In this document: piece after piece, positions 11,593 to 23,074 of the stretch
Layout: each line of letters begins with the position of its first letter
Numbering within the stretch: the stretch's first letter is position 1
Origin: Toxorhynchites rutilus septentrionalis
Lineage: Eukaryota > Arthropoda > Insecta > Diptera > Culicidae
NCBI RefSeq assembly: GCF_029784135.1
Contig: NC_073746.1
Location: 149,495,056 to 149,559,055, forward strand
Length of the DNA: 64,000 nucleotides
Direction: 5' to 3'
The notes under the pieces: generated by a model
The model's input: only the letters and a program-made list of their open reading frames with translations
Told to the model about the DNA's origin: nothing
The model's database searches: none
Translations under genes and position numbers: made by a program

Positions 11593-14500
11593 TTCTGTCT
11601 GTGTGTGTCTGATTCTTATGGACTCGAAAACTACTGAACCCCCCTCTCCAAGGTTGCCATACTAATGAAACACAAATTTCTGCATTGCTCGAGAATTAAT
11701 CAAGCAATTAGGCATGTGGAGGTTTTAGGGTGCAATAACTGTTTCCCCTCCTCTCTAAGGGGGAACTGCCATATAAATGAAAGACTAATTTCAAAAACAG
11801 ACAAAGGGCCTGGCCGGGTAAGGAAGTAAAAAGTGCCCCCAAACCAAATCACTAGCCGTATGGCAAATATTGTAAAGGATATTAAATAAGAAATTTTGGC
11901 GGTTTATTTGAACCCCTATCTGGTTTGACGTAGGATCTATAGTGAAAAACGTACTTTTCGTTAATTTCACGCCATCCTCAAAAGATCCGAGATAAAAATT
12001 TGAAAAAAATACTGAATGTGCATCTTACTACGATGTATCAAAAAAAATTATCAAAAAAAAATTTCATCAAAAATTTTAGTACTAAAAAAAATAATGAAAT
12101 CTTGAAAATTTTTTTTTTGGGATTTAGAGATTCAGTACTACTCTAATTCATATTTTAATGTGTTTCTACGGCTTTTCTAGATATGTGTGATTTTTTTCAG
12201 ATTTTTTTCAGTGTTGCGCGGTATCAAAAAATTTTTTTTTTATGTTTCCAAAGAGTGGTTAGGTAAGGGAGTAAAAAGTGCCCCCAAACCAAATCACTAG
12301 CTGTATGGCAAATATTGTAAAGGATGTTAAATAAGAAATTTTGGTGGTTTATTTGAACCCCTATGTGGTTTGACGTAGGATCTATAGTGAAAAACGTACT
12401 TTTTCGTTTATTTCACGCCATCCTCAATAGATCTGAGATAAAAATTTGAAAAAAATACTGAATGTACATCCTACCATGGTGTATCAAGAAAAATTATCAA
12501 AAAAAATTTCATCAAAAATTTTTGTACTAAAAAAATATTAAAATTTTGAAAATTTTTTTTTTGGATTTAGAGATTCAGTACTACTCTAATTCATATTCAA
12601 ATGTACTCTTACGGCTTTTCTAGATTTATAAATATCTTCAAACTGTTTTTTTTTTCAAATATCTAATACTAAAAATAAAATGAAAAAAAATACACAGTAC
12701 AAAAAAATGTTATAGATTTTCTGGCATTTCGAAATTTTGAAAAAAAAAATATAACTTTGAGACCCACTCCTGCTCAAATTTTTATTTAAATGCGTTCGTA
12801 TGTGTCTTTTTTCTACATGTGGCGTAATTTTTCCTGAATTTTTAAGAGCATTGTGTGACACAAAATAATTTTCTTCATCGTCTGCATTATTATTTTTATT
12901 TTTTTGAAATCGATTATTTTATTGTATTCGTGGTTTTCAATTGAAAGATTAAAATAAAAAAACAAATCGAATTTGTGGTCTCAAAGTTATATTTTTTTTC
13001 AAAATTTCGAAATGCCAGAAAATCTATAACATTTTTTTGTACTGTGTATTTTTCTTTTTTATTATTTTATTTTTATTATTAGATATTTAAAAAAAAACAG
13101 CTTGACGATATTTATCAATCTAGAAAAGCCGTAAGAGCACATTTAAATATGAATTAGAGTAGTATTGAATCTCTAAATCCCAAAAAAAAATTTTCAAATT
13201 TTCATAATTTTTTTTTAATACTAAAATTTTTGATGAATTATTTTTTTGATAATTTTTCTTGATACACCGTGGTAAGATGCACATTCAGTATTTTTTTCAA
13301 ATTTTTATCTCGGATCTATTGAGGATGGCGTGAAATGCACGAAAAAGTACGTTTGTCACTATAGATCCTACGTCAAACCACATAGGGGTTCAAATAAACC
13401 GCCAAAATTTCTTATTTAATATCCTTTACAATATTTGCCATACAGCTAGTGATTTGGTTTGGGGGCACTTTTTACTCCCTTACCTAACCACTCTTTGGAA
13501 ACATAAAAAAAAAATTTTTTGATACCGCGCAACACTGAAAAAAATCTGAAAAAAATCACACATATCTAGAAAAGCCGTAGAAACACATTAAAATATGAAT
13601 TAGAGTAGTACTGAATCTCTAAATCCCAAAAAAAAAATTTTCAAGATTTCATTATTTTTTTTAGTACTAAAATTTTTGATGAAATTTTTTTTTGATAATT
13701 TTTTTTGATACATCGTAGTAAGATGCACATTCAGTATTTTTTTCAAATTTTTATCTCGGATCTTTTGAGGATGGCGTGAAATTAACGAAAAGTACGTTTT
13801 TCACTATAGATCCTACGTCAAACCACATAGGGGTTCAAATAAACCACCAAAATTTCTTATTTAATATCCTTTACTATATTTGCCATACAGCTAGTGATTT
13901 GGTTTGGGGGCACTTTTTACTCCCTTACCCGGCCAGGCCCTTTGGCATGCAAAGGTTTCAGGGGACACGAAACGTTTCTATGGTGAATAGATACTCCTCC
14001 CCTCTCTCTGAGGGGAGGTAGGGAACTTCCATACAAATGAAGCATACATTTTTGCATAATTCAAGAACTAATCAAGCTAACGGAACCAAATTCGCCATGT
14101 GGAGGTTCTAGGGGGCAGGAAACATTTCTAAGGTGGTTCAACACTCCTCCCATCTTTCTGAGAAGGGGGGGGGTCTGTTCTACAATTACAAGCGTTGTTA
14201 GTCCATTTGATGTTTGCGCTAACAAAATATCTTTATCTTCTTCTATCTATACCAATAAAAATGGATTGCCGAATATGTTGATAAGAGCAAAACTCGATGA
14301 AGGAATTGTTCGATTTAGAGCTGTCTTTATTCTATCATATTTTCTGTGTCAAAAATTTATTCCATGTAACGGAGAAACATGTTATTTGCAAGTGGTTGGA
14401 AAATCTTGAACGAGAATTGTGTCAGAAAATAATCTGATATTATAATGATGAATTTTGGTAGAAGTACTAGGAATTTTATAGTAAAAGGTAAATTTAACAG

Positions 14501-15836
14501 GGTCGATTAGAAGATCATTCAATGAACAGTTCTGCGATTTGACATGAACTTGCTCTTAGTACAAATCGTGAATGTTTGAAGGTATTGATAACAAAAAACA
14601 AATTTTGGGCGGGACGAAGTTTGCCGGGTCAGCTAGTATTGGATAAAAAACCAGTTTCCAATGTACCACATTTCCATTATATTATATCACGCGATTTTTT
14701 TTTTTTTAAAGTGATATAATCGAGACGTTACTGTAATATAATAACACGACCTTGTTTTTAGACTAACTGAGAGCTGTATTAAAACAACTGGGGAAAATGA
14801 CTGAAAGCTTCTCAAATTACACAGCTTCAAATTTTGAGTTCGATTCACTCGAAATTATAATTATGTTCCTTAGTCGGGTTTTACTAAAGACCGACCAAAT
14901 GGTTTACATCATGGCGTCACCGGAACAAGCATTGCGATTAGTGTTCTTCGTGCCCATTTTTTTCGTTGAAAATTGTTGACGCTAATCAATCACACGAATT
15001 GTAATACAGAACGCTGTGCAATTCAGCACCCCGAATACGGTCTCCTAAATCATACAGATCCTAATGAGAAGTATAATTGCAACATGACTTTATTCTGATA
15101 TTTCAGCTCCGCTCGGCCCATTGCATGGTCAGGCTAGCGAATTCATCACAGCACACAGTGGACAACGGCTTATGTGAGGATGCCGGCTTGCCAATTCCCG
15201 AAACGGTGGAAAAATGCGGCAATATAGAGTGTCCTCGCTGGGTGTCCAGCGAGTGGTCTCTCTGTTTGCAGTCCAAATGTTTTACCTGGCACACGGCACT
15301 CCAAAAGCGGGACGTTTTCTGCAGATTCGGAAACGTCACCAACAGTGACAAATGTGACGAGCAGGAGAAGCCCGTCACCAAGCAGGAGTGCTACAACGAG
15401 ATGTGCAAGGGTGTGTGGCGTGTGGAGCCCTGGTCAGACGTAAGTTAACATTGGCATCAGTCATAGACTCAATCAGGTGGAACTCAATTCCTAATTTCAG
15501 TGCAACGCAGCCTGCGGTGGCCAGGGCATCAAATATAGAATATTACAGTGTGTGTGGTACGGCACCAAGAAACCAGCCGGGAACGCGTGTAAGGATCAAC
15601 CGCGGCCCGCTGTAATGAAAGTCTGCAAAGGACCTCCTTGCATTTCCGATAGTGAGTAATAGTTGCATGTCCCTAGCTGTAACCATTCAAAGCTTATATT
15701 TACCTTTTTAATTTCAGTATCAGAGTGTAGAGACTTATCGAAGTATTGTACAAATGTAAAAACAATGGGCTTATGCAGACTTCACCGCTACCAGCAACAG
15801 TGTTGCAAAACATGTAGATTTAATATTTATAACTAA
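9499..15836 (+). CDS. TSR/PLAC-domain secreted protein, ADAMTS-like (nolo/papilin type), 3' exons
   Basis: Four coding exons fit together with GT-AG introns: 9499-9840 (or 9547-9840), 15107-15439, 15501-15651 and 15718-15836 (TAA). Phases are 0, 0 and 1, and the frame stays open across all joins. If it starts at ATG 9499 the product is 314 residues. Domains: a TSR starting E-W-M-T-T-P-W-S-E-C-S-Q-T-C-G in exon 1 and finishing in exon 2; a second module (W-V-S-S-E-W-S-L-C); a third TSR (W-R-V-E-P-W-S-D-C-N-A-A-C-G-G-Q-G) spanning exons 2 and 3; and a six-cysteine PLAC domain in exon 4 (C-R-D-L-S-K-Y-C to Q-C-C-K-T-C). TSR plus terminal PLAC is the signature of ADAMTS-like, papilin and some ADAMTS proteins, which act in the extracellular matrix. 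There is no metalloprotease or Kunitz domain here, but upstream exons may lie outside the window. Orthology to Drosophila nolo is a guess. Confidence 0.85.
10005..11340 (+). mobile_element. GACGTAG-family interspersed element, copy 1
   Basis: The copy starts with a near-palindrome, TTGACGTAGAACTACGTC (10003-10020), and ends with TAGTTCTACGTCAA (11323-11336), its inverted counterpart. Blocks at 10005-10430, 10845-11075 and 11310-11380 match 54194-54605, 55130-55400 and 56135-56200 in order and orientation, so both are copies of one family. The copies differ in the middle: this one has no ORF1-like segment. No coding capacity is seen. It lies in the large intron of the TSR/PLAC gene. Confidence 0.7.
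11513..11586. repeat. (TA)n microsatellite
   Basis: About 36 uninterrupted AT dinucleotides abut the 5' end of the Helitron-like element. The open frame through it (isoleucine/tyrosine repeats) is an artefact. Confidence 0.95.
11587..14636 (+). mobile_element. Helitron-like non-autonomous element, interrupted
   Basis: The left end has the TTTCTGTCTG...GTCTGATTCTTATGGAC motif, followed by degenerate units of about 150 bp containing ATGAAACACAAATTTCTGCAT and GGCATGTGGAGGTTTTAGGG. The right end reads GGGCGGGACGAAGTTTGCCGGGTCAGCTAG, and CTAG (14633-14636) is followed by T. That matches the CTRR 3' end and A/T insertion preference of Helitrons. There is no Rep/helicase ORF, so it would depend on an autonomous partner. 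A large palindrome (11806-13940) interrupts it. Related copies are at 17572, 18590, 32196 and 38004. Helitron assignment is inference from the termini. Confidence 0.6.
11806..13940. mobile_element. large nested palindromic (foldback) element
   Basis: The ends are GGGCCTGGCCGGGTAAGG and its reverse complement. The left arm consists of two direct units (11817 and 12262, period 445 bp), each beginning GTAAGG(G/A)AGTAAAAAGTG; the right arm holds two mirror units (ending 13484 and 13929, same period). Paired positions sum to 25746 at three separate points, so the outer arms are symmetric around 12873 with no net length change. A third, inner inverted segment (12690-12765 against 12979-13050) flanks an AT-rich loop. 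No coding capacity is seen. Outside the ends, AAA and TTT join to restore a sequence resembling related Helitron units, which suggests insertion without a target duplication. Confidence 0.85.
14672..14733 (-). repeat. short hairpin with pogo-like terminus
   Basis: On the minus strand it starts CAGTAACGTCTCGATTATATCAC, then a poly(A) run, then CGCGTGATATAAT, which pairs with the first part. The same arrangement occurs on the + strand at 53250-53305. CAGT-ended, TA-flanked termini are typical of pogo-like elements. This is either a solo terminus or a tiny MITE. Confidence 0.55.
15107..15439 (+). CDS. TSR/PLAC gene, second visible exon
   Basis: The acceptor is TGATATTTCAG|CTCCGC and the donor TCAGAC|GTAAGT; the exon is 111 codons, phase 0 on both sides. 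It finishes TSR 1, carries the cysteine-rich TSR-like second module and starts the third TSR at W-R-V-E-P-W-S-D. Confidence 0.9.
15501..15651 (+). CDS. TSR/PLAC gene, third visible exon
   Basis: The acceptor is CCTAATTTCAG|TGCAAC and the donor CCGATA|GTGAGT. The exon completes the third TSR (C-N-A-A-C-G-G-Q-G ... Y-G-T-K-K-P-A-G ... C-K-G-P-P-C) and ends in phase 1. The preceding intron is only 61 bp, typical of insects. Confidence 0.9.
15718..15836 (+). CDS. TSR/PLAC gene, last coding exon (PLAC domain)
   Basis: The acceptor is TTTAATTTCAG|TATCAG. The exon encodes 39 residues with six cysteines in PLAC spacing (C-R-D ... Y-C ... L-C ... Q-C-C-K-T-C) and stops at TAA 15834-15836. The preceding intron is 66 bp. 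Confidence 0.9.
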
Positions 15837-17295
15837 AGTATTCGAATGTGGCTGCAAAGTGGCAGTAGTAGTACAGTCGACCCGAGGAACCAAAAATATT
15901 GCTGCGGAAGGAGTTTGATTGAGTCCTATTGGATCCTACCAAAAAGACTTTGTAACGAACTCAATAGAAGCTTTGTGCTGTCCTGACATTAAGCAAAAAC
16001 AACCACACAGAAACGTGAACATTTGAATGCGGGACAGTTGTGTATTATATATTGAAATATACAGAAAAATAATTTAGACATATAAAGCAATTGAGGGTAA
16101 GGCCAATGAACGAAACTAAATATATAAAAATGTAATTTACTGTGCTTTATCAGAAAAGTTCTTCAAAAGATATGGCAGAAAAATGGCCCCCTGATGTAAA
16201 TAGTTGAATAAATAACTAAGGAAATTTGGAAACTATGAAAAACAATACTGATATTAGGATAATCAAGAGAGAAAGAGCATCGATAGAAAACCTTAAAATT
16301 GAACAATTATACGTTTCGTTCAACATTTACTATTTTTGCCCTTTTCATACCTTCAGGATACAAGTCAGTAAATTGCCAAACAAAACAGTACTCTTTGATA
16401 AACGAAAGCATTATTGAAAAGTATTCTCAACTTTAGAAGCTACGAATTGTTCCTCCGAGAAGTAAATAAAACATACATTTGTTCGAATGACCACGTTGGT
16501 TAAATGCTAAAAGATAACCTACGCCTAAGTTGTTTTACAATTCTCATCTCACGCGATACACATTTTAAATCCATTTTTGGGCAAACATGTAAACCCCTAG
16601 GATCTGAAACTCACGAATACAACTACACATTTTTAGGAAACATTATAATACCGTGCAACTAAGCAAGGAAGATCCGCCTAAACAAATTAATTAAAACACT
16701 TACCACTCTCAAACTTACAAATATCATACCTTAGTCCTATTTCTAAACCAAAAAAAACACAAAAGCAAAACGCTCCACTGGAGGATTTCACCTGAGCTAC
16801 CTAAACTGATGTAAAGCGAACCAAAACTTTCTCCGATCAAGCAACCTAAATTGTGATCCGAATCGAACCCATTTGTTGTTGTTGAGCAAACGAAATTGTC
16901 ACACTGATTGTGGACAGAAGAAAACTCGTTACAGCTGTTAGTTGTTAATTTACGGTGAGCATCGGTGGAAACGAGACGGCACTAAGCTAGACAGGTGAAA
17001 AAGGGAAGCGTACAAGCAAGAGGACAGTAGACATAGAAGAAGACAGAACAAAACCAAATCAATATAAACGTAAACACGTCCGATCCGACTCAGTTAAGTT
17101 ATGTACAGATTGATTGCAACGGAAACATAAACTCTTGTAGGCAACGAATGTTGAATGGTTCGGAAAAAAAATTGTTAGGAGTCAATTAGAAATTGGTAGG
17201 GTCTTGGAGTTGTGAGACGGGATGTTTGCTCTGTGGAGTCTGTCTGATAAATGAACCAATCTCTCAAAGTGGCCATTAAATAAAAAAAATTCCTG
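15837..17295 (+). other. probable 3' UTR and downstream region of the TSR/PLAC gene
   Basis: No repeats or open frames are recognised. Candidate polyadenylation signals AATAAA/AAATAAA occur near 16206, 16463 and 17277, the last followed by an A-run; which is used cannot be told from sequence. The frame at 16226-16417 looks like chance. Confidence 0.4.
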
Positions 17296-17571
17296 ATCTG
17301 TTTCTATGAACGCCACTCCCAAAATTATGATCGAATATATTAAATAAATTGGAGAGAATGCTTCAATAACAAGTCATGATATCAACAGTTATAAAAACAA
17401 ACCAGAATCAAGAACTTTTCGTATTTGTCGTATTTGGAAAAATGCAAAAATCGTACCGGGTCTAATGAAAAATGAAGAAAGGACTGGAAAAGTTTTCCAA
17501 ATTAACAGAATACTTACAAAGGACCATCAGTGACAAAAATTATATGTGTATGTGTTTGTTTGTACTCCAAA

Positions 17572-18290
17572 CTAGCTGACTCAGCGAACTTCGTCCCGCT
17601 CAAAATATTTTTTTTGATATGAATTCTTTAGAACATTCACATTTTCTTACTAAACGAATGTTCGTGGGATCAATCGCAGAACTCTCCATTGATTGATCTT
17701 CTAATTGATCCTTTACTATTTCCTCTACTTTAAATTTCCTATTACTTCTACCAAAACTCATCATTAACAGTTCGGTTGAAATGTTTATAAGGTAACACAG
17801 TAAAACAATATCTTTTTTTGCAAAATTCAATTTTTGTTATTCAACATAATTGCCATCGAGGGCGATACAGTGATTATAGCGATCTTGAAACTTTTCGATA
17901 CCATTTTTATAGTACTCTTTCGGTTTTTCCAAAATAGGCCTCAGTTTCGGTAATCACTTTATCATCGGTCTTAAATTTCTTGCCAGCGAGCATTCTCTTC
18001 AGGTCTGCGAACAGAAAATAGTCTCTGGGAGCCAGATCTAGAGAATACGGTGAATGCGGGAGCAATTCGAAGCCCAATTCATGCAATTTTGCCATCGTTT
18101 TCATTGATTTGTGATTTTTGCATTTTTTTCACAATAATAAAAGTTGCTTCACTCACAATGCTGTAACTCACGAACCAATCGACCGATTGCAAGAGGCGCT
18201 ATCTAGACGTCAACCTTATAAGCTTTTCAGCCGAACTGTTATAATATAAATTTATTTTCAGAAAAAAATTGTCACTCAAGATTCTTGCCT
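17572..18290 (-). mobile_element. Helitron-like fragment, split by a mariner insertion
   Basis: On the minus strand the 3' end is the CTAG at 17575-17572, preceded by the GGGCGGGACGAAGTT-type motif. The sequence matches 38004-38240 up to 17766 and again from 18240. The mariner derivative at 17767-18239 sits exactly at the break. Confidence 0.65.
17767..18239 (-). mobile_element. internally deleted mariner element
   Basis: Terminal inverted repeats of about 28 bp begin ACAGTTCGG and end CCGAACTGT; inside they continue as CTGAAAAG(C)TTATAAGGT. Both ends are flanked by TA (17765-17766 and 18240-18241). The minus strand encodes only the transposase C-terminus from about 18104 to 17840, including P-Y-S-L-D-L-A-P-R-D-Y-F-L-F with the third catalytic aspartate of the DD34D triad. 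The rest of the gene is gone. Length is 473 bp against about 1.3 kb for intact mariners. Confidence 0.88.
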
Positions 18291-18589
18291 AAGCTTCCAT
18301 ATAAACGGCTATTATCATTCCTCCTATGGTAGCATTATGTTTTCCATGGTATCAGTATAAAGGTTAGTAGCTCTTTCATCCAGCCAATTAAGAACTCGAA
18401 GAAACATCCCCAGACAAAGAGATTTCCTCCTCCATGTGATGTATCGTCTGGCCATAGAATGTTCTCTTACCATTTTCGGGGCTCAACCCAATCGAAATTA
18501 TCGCAAATTTCAGGTCTTGCTTCAAGATGCTTCCATGTGAGCATTAAGACTGTTTTATTTTGGAAAATTGATATACCATATGTTTTAAA

Positions 18590-19170
18590 ATTATATCATG
18601 ATAAGCGTTGTCGGTCCATTCGATGTTTGCGCTATTGAAATTGATCTTTGTTCGAAAAAATGGATGTTCATGTAAAATAACGCACTCCTATATCTTCTAT
18701 TTTCTATATCTATATAAATAAAAATGAAACACCAAATATGTTGATAAGCGCAAAACCCGAAGAAGGAATGATCCGATTTCAGTCGTCATTATTTTGTTGT
18801 ATTCGTCTTGGCCCATAGATCAATATAACGGATAGAAAAATAGGAAAATTTTCGGAAAACTCTGAGGGAAGTTTGTAAAATTCGGTAAATTGAATACCCA
18901 TATGTTCGAAATTTACATCATGATAAGCGTTGTCGGTCCATTCGATTTTTGCGCTAAAGAAAATGATCTTTGTTTGAAGGTGGAAATAAATTTTCAGGCG
19001 AAATAACACATTCATATCTATATAAACAAAAAAGGAAGGCCAAATGTGTTGCTAACCACAAATCTGCCCATAGAACAATGTTATGATGAGAAAAAGTTTA
19101 GAACTTTGTTCTGAAGAATTCATATCAAAACATTAATTTTGGGCGGGATGATGTTCGTCGGGTCAGCTAG
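18590..19170 (+). mobile_element. Helitron-like remnant
   Basis: It ends GGGCGGGATGATGTTCGTCGGGTCAGCTAG, with CTAG at 19167-19170. The internal motif ATGATAAGCGTTGTCGGTCCATTCGAT occurs twice (18598 and 18920), so the copy contains an internal duplication. Its counterparts in the other copies are at about 14190 (+) and 38460-38500 (minus). Confidence 0.5.
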
Positions 19171-19712
19171 TACTATAAATTGAAAAAAAACATCAAGACA
19201 ATTTCCTATACGTCCCATAGAACACATTTCTGTAGGAGTGGCCTATATCGATTTTCAAAAAAAAAAACAAGAGGAGTGGTTTCCAAGACACAATCGCATT
19301 GTTAACGTAGGACTACGAAATGAATGCAGGCGAGACTGAACTTTATAGAAATTTTTTTGAATCGTCGGTAACCATAATGCCATGGTGTCCGGTTCGTTGT
19401 CCGTGATAAGGAATCATATTCCGGTTAGCACAAATGAAACCGAGTACAAAAGTACCCGCAGGTTGCATATTTCGATTAGACGATTTTACCAGCCTCCTCG
19501 GTTTTTCATCCGTGTTATGGAAACACATTCCGTTGTGCAAATGCAAAAGAGTATTGTTTTGATGTGATTGTTTTGATTTCAATTTTTGCATTTAAAACAG
19601 TTTTTGAGCTATTAGAACAAATTTCTGAGTCAATAAGTAACAAACATCATTCGTTGACTTTTTATCTGTCGAATAAATTGATTATCACATTATTTCGTTC
19701 AGCCGGTTACTA

Positions 19713-20124
19713 AAGGTGGAAATCTAATGCTGCGTTGTTCGTTGCTTCTCATCAGCTGTCATTGCTTGCGTTTTGTACTAAAACGCCGACGCAGTCTGTT
19801 GATTTGCAGTCACAATCTAGCATTCGCGTCTCCACTTTTCATGTAAACAAAAACAAAATAAAATTCGTATGAAAATCTTGTTCTTGTCCGCGGATCAGTT
19901 GAATGTTTTTAAAAACAACACATTGACATATTCGCGATGGCGGCATTGAGCTTCGTTTACTAGTTTAAAAGAATAGCTGATTTCCAGTCGGAATGAACAC
20001 GTTTTCAAAATTAAAATTATGAATGAAAATTAGCTTTTGCATATTAAACTAGTATTCTATTTATGAAGTGTCAAAGCACAATTGTCGCAACGCGACGCAT
20101 AGCGCGGCATTCTGATCCCACCTT
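19713..20124. mobile_element. MITE with imperfect terminal inverted repeats
   Basis: The left end AAGGTGGAAATCTAATGCTGCG pairs with the right end, whose complement reads AAGGTGGGATCAGAATGCCGCG. Length is about 412 bp; no ORF. No target duplication was identified. Confidence 0.55.
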
Positions 20125-21840
20125 AACGCTCAAAACTTCGTGCCTCTAACATAACGATCTCATTTTCGAAACATTGAATTTGAACCCCAGTACAGAAATG
20201 GAAGACGTTAAAAGCACCAAAATGTATCTCCCTTTTTAGAAGACAGTCCTGACTAATACTGGAGAAATAGAATAGAGTAGGATAGTGGGGGTAAAATGAG
20301 CATGCGGTTGATTTGAATAGTTACATTTTGCTTTTCATATTGACGTTAACGAGTACACCTGCTTCATGCTATTCTATGGTATTTGACCCACCCTATAACA
20401 ATATCGAACTGTTAGAAATAGAAAAGGTGAACGAAAACTAGACGTTGGTTATATATGTGATATAATCGCAAGGTTAACGTAGGACTACAGTTGGCTTAGT
20501 AATCAGTGTATCTGAATCAATTCACGATGAATGAAAGATATATTTTGAGAAATTGATGAACGTTCTGCTTTAAATGAACAAATGGTTGAGCATAGAAATT
20601 GAATTTTGGCTGATACAGAGAAATACATAAAATTCGACTCTTTTGAACTGACTAGGGGTCCGGAAAAGGGTCGCGTTGGCGCGATGGCGTTGTAGAAGCA
20701 ACTGAAGAAGATACATAATTGAATCGTTTGTTTGAGAAACCTCATAAATCCATTTGACGCCCTTGCGAGAAAACGACAAAAACATTTTTTCTCAAAATTT
20801 TGACCTGGCCCTCCAATTTGTTGGTATGAGGTTCGGTTATGAGACCCAAAACATGTTATTTGGGACTACTACTTCATCAATATGACAGGTTAAGCTCAAA
20901 ATATAGCGCTTCAAAGTAAGTGAACTTATGGGGTTTCTCAAACAAGTGATTCAATTAATTTTAAGTACTGTTAATGTTCATAATGCAACAGTTCTTAATT
21001 GAGGGCTTACTATGCCTTTCCGAAGCATCCAATAGTGCATTGTGTGACAGGGCAAGCTAAACGAAACGCTAATTGCTCCAGGACCATCGAGTAAATTTCC
21101 AAGCTGAAAAAGACGTTAGACAGTGGTGAGGTTTAAACCTTCCCCTTCCTATTTTTGTATGCCGGTCCATTGATTCTTGCCCTTTTTTATGACTTTATAT
21201 TCTGCTGTCCGCCGAACATTTCGGGTCGTGTCTGGGTCGTAATCCGAATCAGAAGACACCCCGATTAAGTTGAGTTGTGCATGCTTCTTACGGCTCGGAT
21301 GTGAACAATGAATGAAATTGTATATCTATCGCAGCGTTGCCCGTGGTGATATTAGAGACATGGACTCATGGGGTTTCTCAAACAACATAATATTTGCAAC
21401 CCCGATTTCAAGGGGTTCGTAGAACTCATTTTTTCTGATGTTTTGAAAGTAAATGTAGGTACCCTCAAGGACTCAAAAAATGCCAAAAAGTCAATTTTGA
21501 TAAAAATGGCGTTCATGAGGTTTATCAAACAAACGATTCAATTATTTCTTGTGAAAGAAATACATGAGATATGTGTCCTTATTGCCAATATGTATCTTTT
21601 CTTAAAGACATTTACAGCCACCACAGAAGATATTTTATTTTTTCAACGATCATCATTATATATCTCTGTCACCGTATAAAATCAACAACCCTTATGTACG
21701 ATACAGTACACATACTATCTGCACCTAATGGTATGAAAACCAATGATGTACGGAACCCGTGAGAGCTTCCGCAGCAATCCACTCAAAGCTTTTGTGAACA
21801 TTCTACATTGGCACGGTTGCTCATATTGAACAATGCGGTT
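20125..21840. other. unassigned repeat-rich DNA
   Basis: Several short sequences recur here and elsewhere: ATGGGGTTTCTCAAACAA at 20931 and 21367, with a relative in inverse near 20725. TTAACGTAGGACTAC at 20473 is a GACGTAG-type motif. No gene was recognised on either strand; the open frames at 20503-20785 and 21368-21762 have no known domain. Confidence 0.35.
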
Positions 21841-21844
21841 TTTC

Positions 21845-22073
21845 TCTTAACTTTTCAATAGGACCTATCTGTTTTGATTGATTCTCTTCATCGGCATTCT
21901 CTTTAGATAGCAACTGCCCGGAATTTTTGTAAGATAGTTTGATAAACAAGACTCTCTCCTTGGATTCAGATCGTCGAACACATCAGGAAATGTATTACCA
22001 CGAAGTGAATAACGGCAGAGAATGTCGATGAAGAGAATCGATCAAATCAGATAGATTCTATTGAAAAGTTAAG
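21845..22073. mobile_element. palindromic MITE
   Basis: Arms of about 57 bp at 21847-21903 and 22017-22073 are inverted copies, beginning CTTAACTTTTCAATAGGACC and ending GAAAAGTTAAG. The loop is about 110 bp. A related half-copy is at 47555-47620 (TTTTCAACAGGACCTATTTG). Confidence 0.7.
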
Positions 22074-23074
22074 CGTGATGTCTTATTCGTATTTCGTATG
22101 CTATTGAATCCATAGCTTATGTAACATTTGTACGCACCTATATCGAATCATCATCGATAGTTCATTTTTAGAATATAAACAGGATTGAGAGAGAGCATAT
22201 TGCTTTGGTAAGCAAGCGAGACGATTTTTCACTTTGAACTTTGAACGTACACTCCATATAGAAATGAAAGACTCAGTCCAACGTCAAAACACAAAATCAT
22301 AATTGATTCGGGCGCAGACTTAGTTTTTACGGCTTTGATATTAAATATTTTGAGCAGTTTCATTTCAGAATTCAATTCACTGTTATATATACCGAAATGT
22401 GGAATATGTTAGATAAGTATCAAACAGGCAAATTCTTTTTAGAGTGTGGGTGGCGTGGAACGGGCAGGATATCAGTAAAAATAAGGCGGACAGTAATAAG
22501 TTAGAAATATATCTGTTTATTTTATTCGTGAGGAAGAATTCTCTCGTCTATAAGTGGAAAACGTAAAAATCACTTGGCATGCTTCGGAGATCTGGGACAA
22601 ACATGTTCTGTGGTAGGGCAAGACGGCACCGCCCACCTAAGAAAACCAATTTTCAGTTAAACGTCCTTTAGAATTTCCCCTATTTGTTGTGCTGCATATC
22701 ATTGAGTATATAATAATCTACTACTAAAAAATGTATAACTGTTGATTGTATAACTTTTTTGGCGTTTTTGACGTGGGACTACGTCTAACCGGAATATATG
22801 GAGGGTAAAATGAAAACCTAAACACAGAACATGCAGAAAAAAATGAAAGATTTCGAATGCTTATAGCTCGAACATTTCGTACTGGATAGGAGAGATGTTT
22901 GCATCACTTGATAGGGAATATTTCTACGCATCTATCGCAACTAACAAAATGTTGTTTTTCATTAGATAAACAATTGAATAACTGTAAAATATTAGGCGTT
23001 ATCTAAACGCCCTAACTGCATGGTTTTGATTGGCCCGATTTACGGTTTCCCTAACACAGCCATCAAAACCAAGC

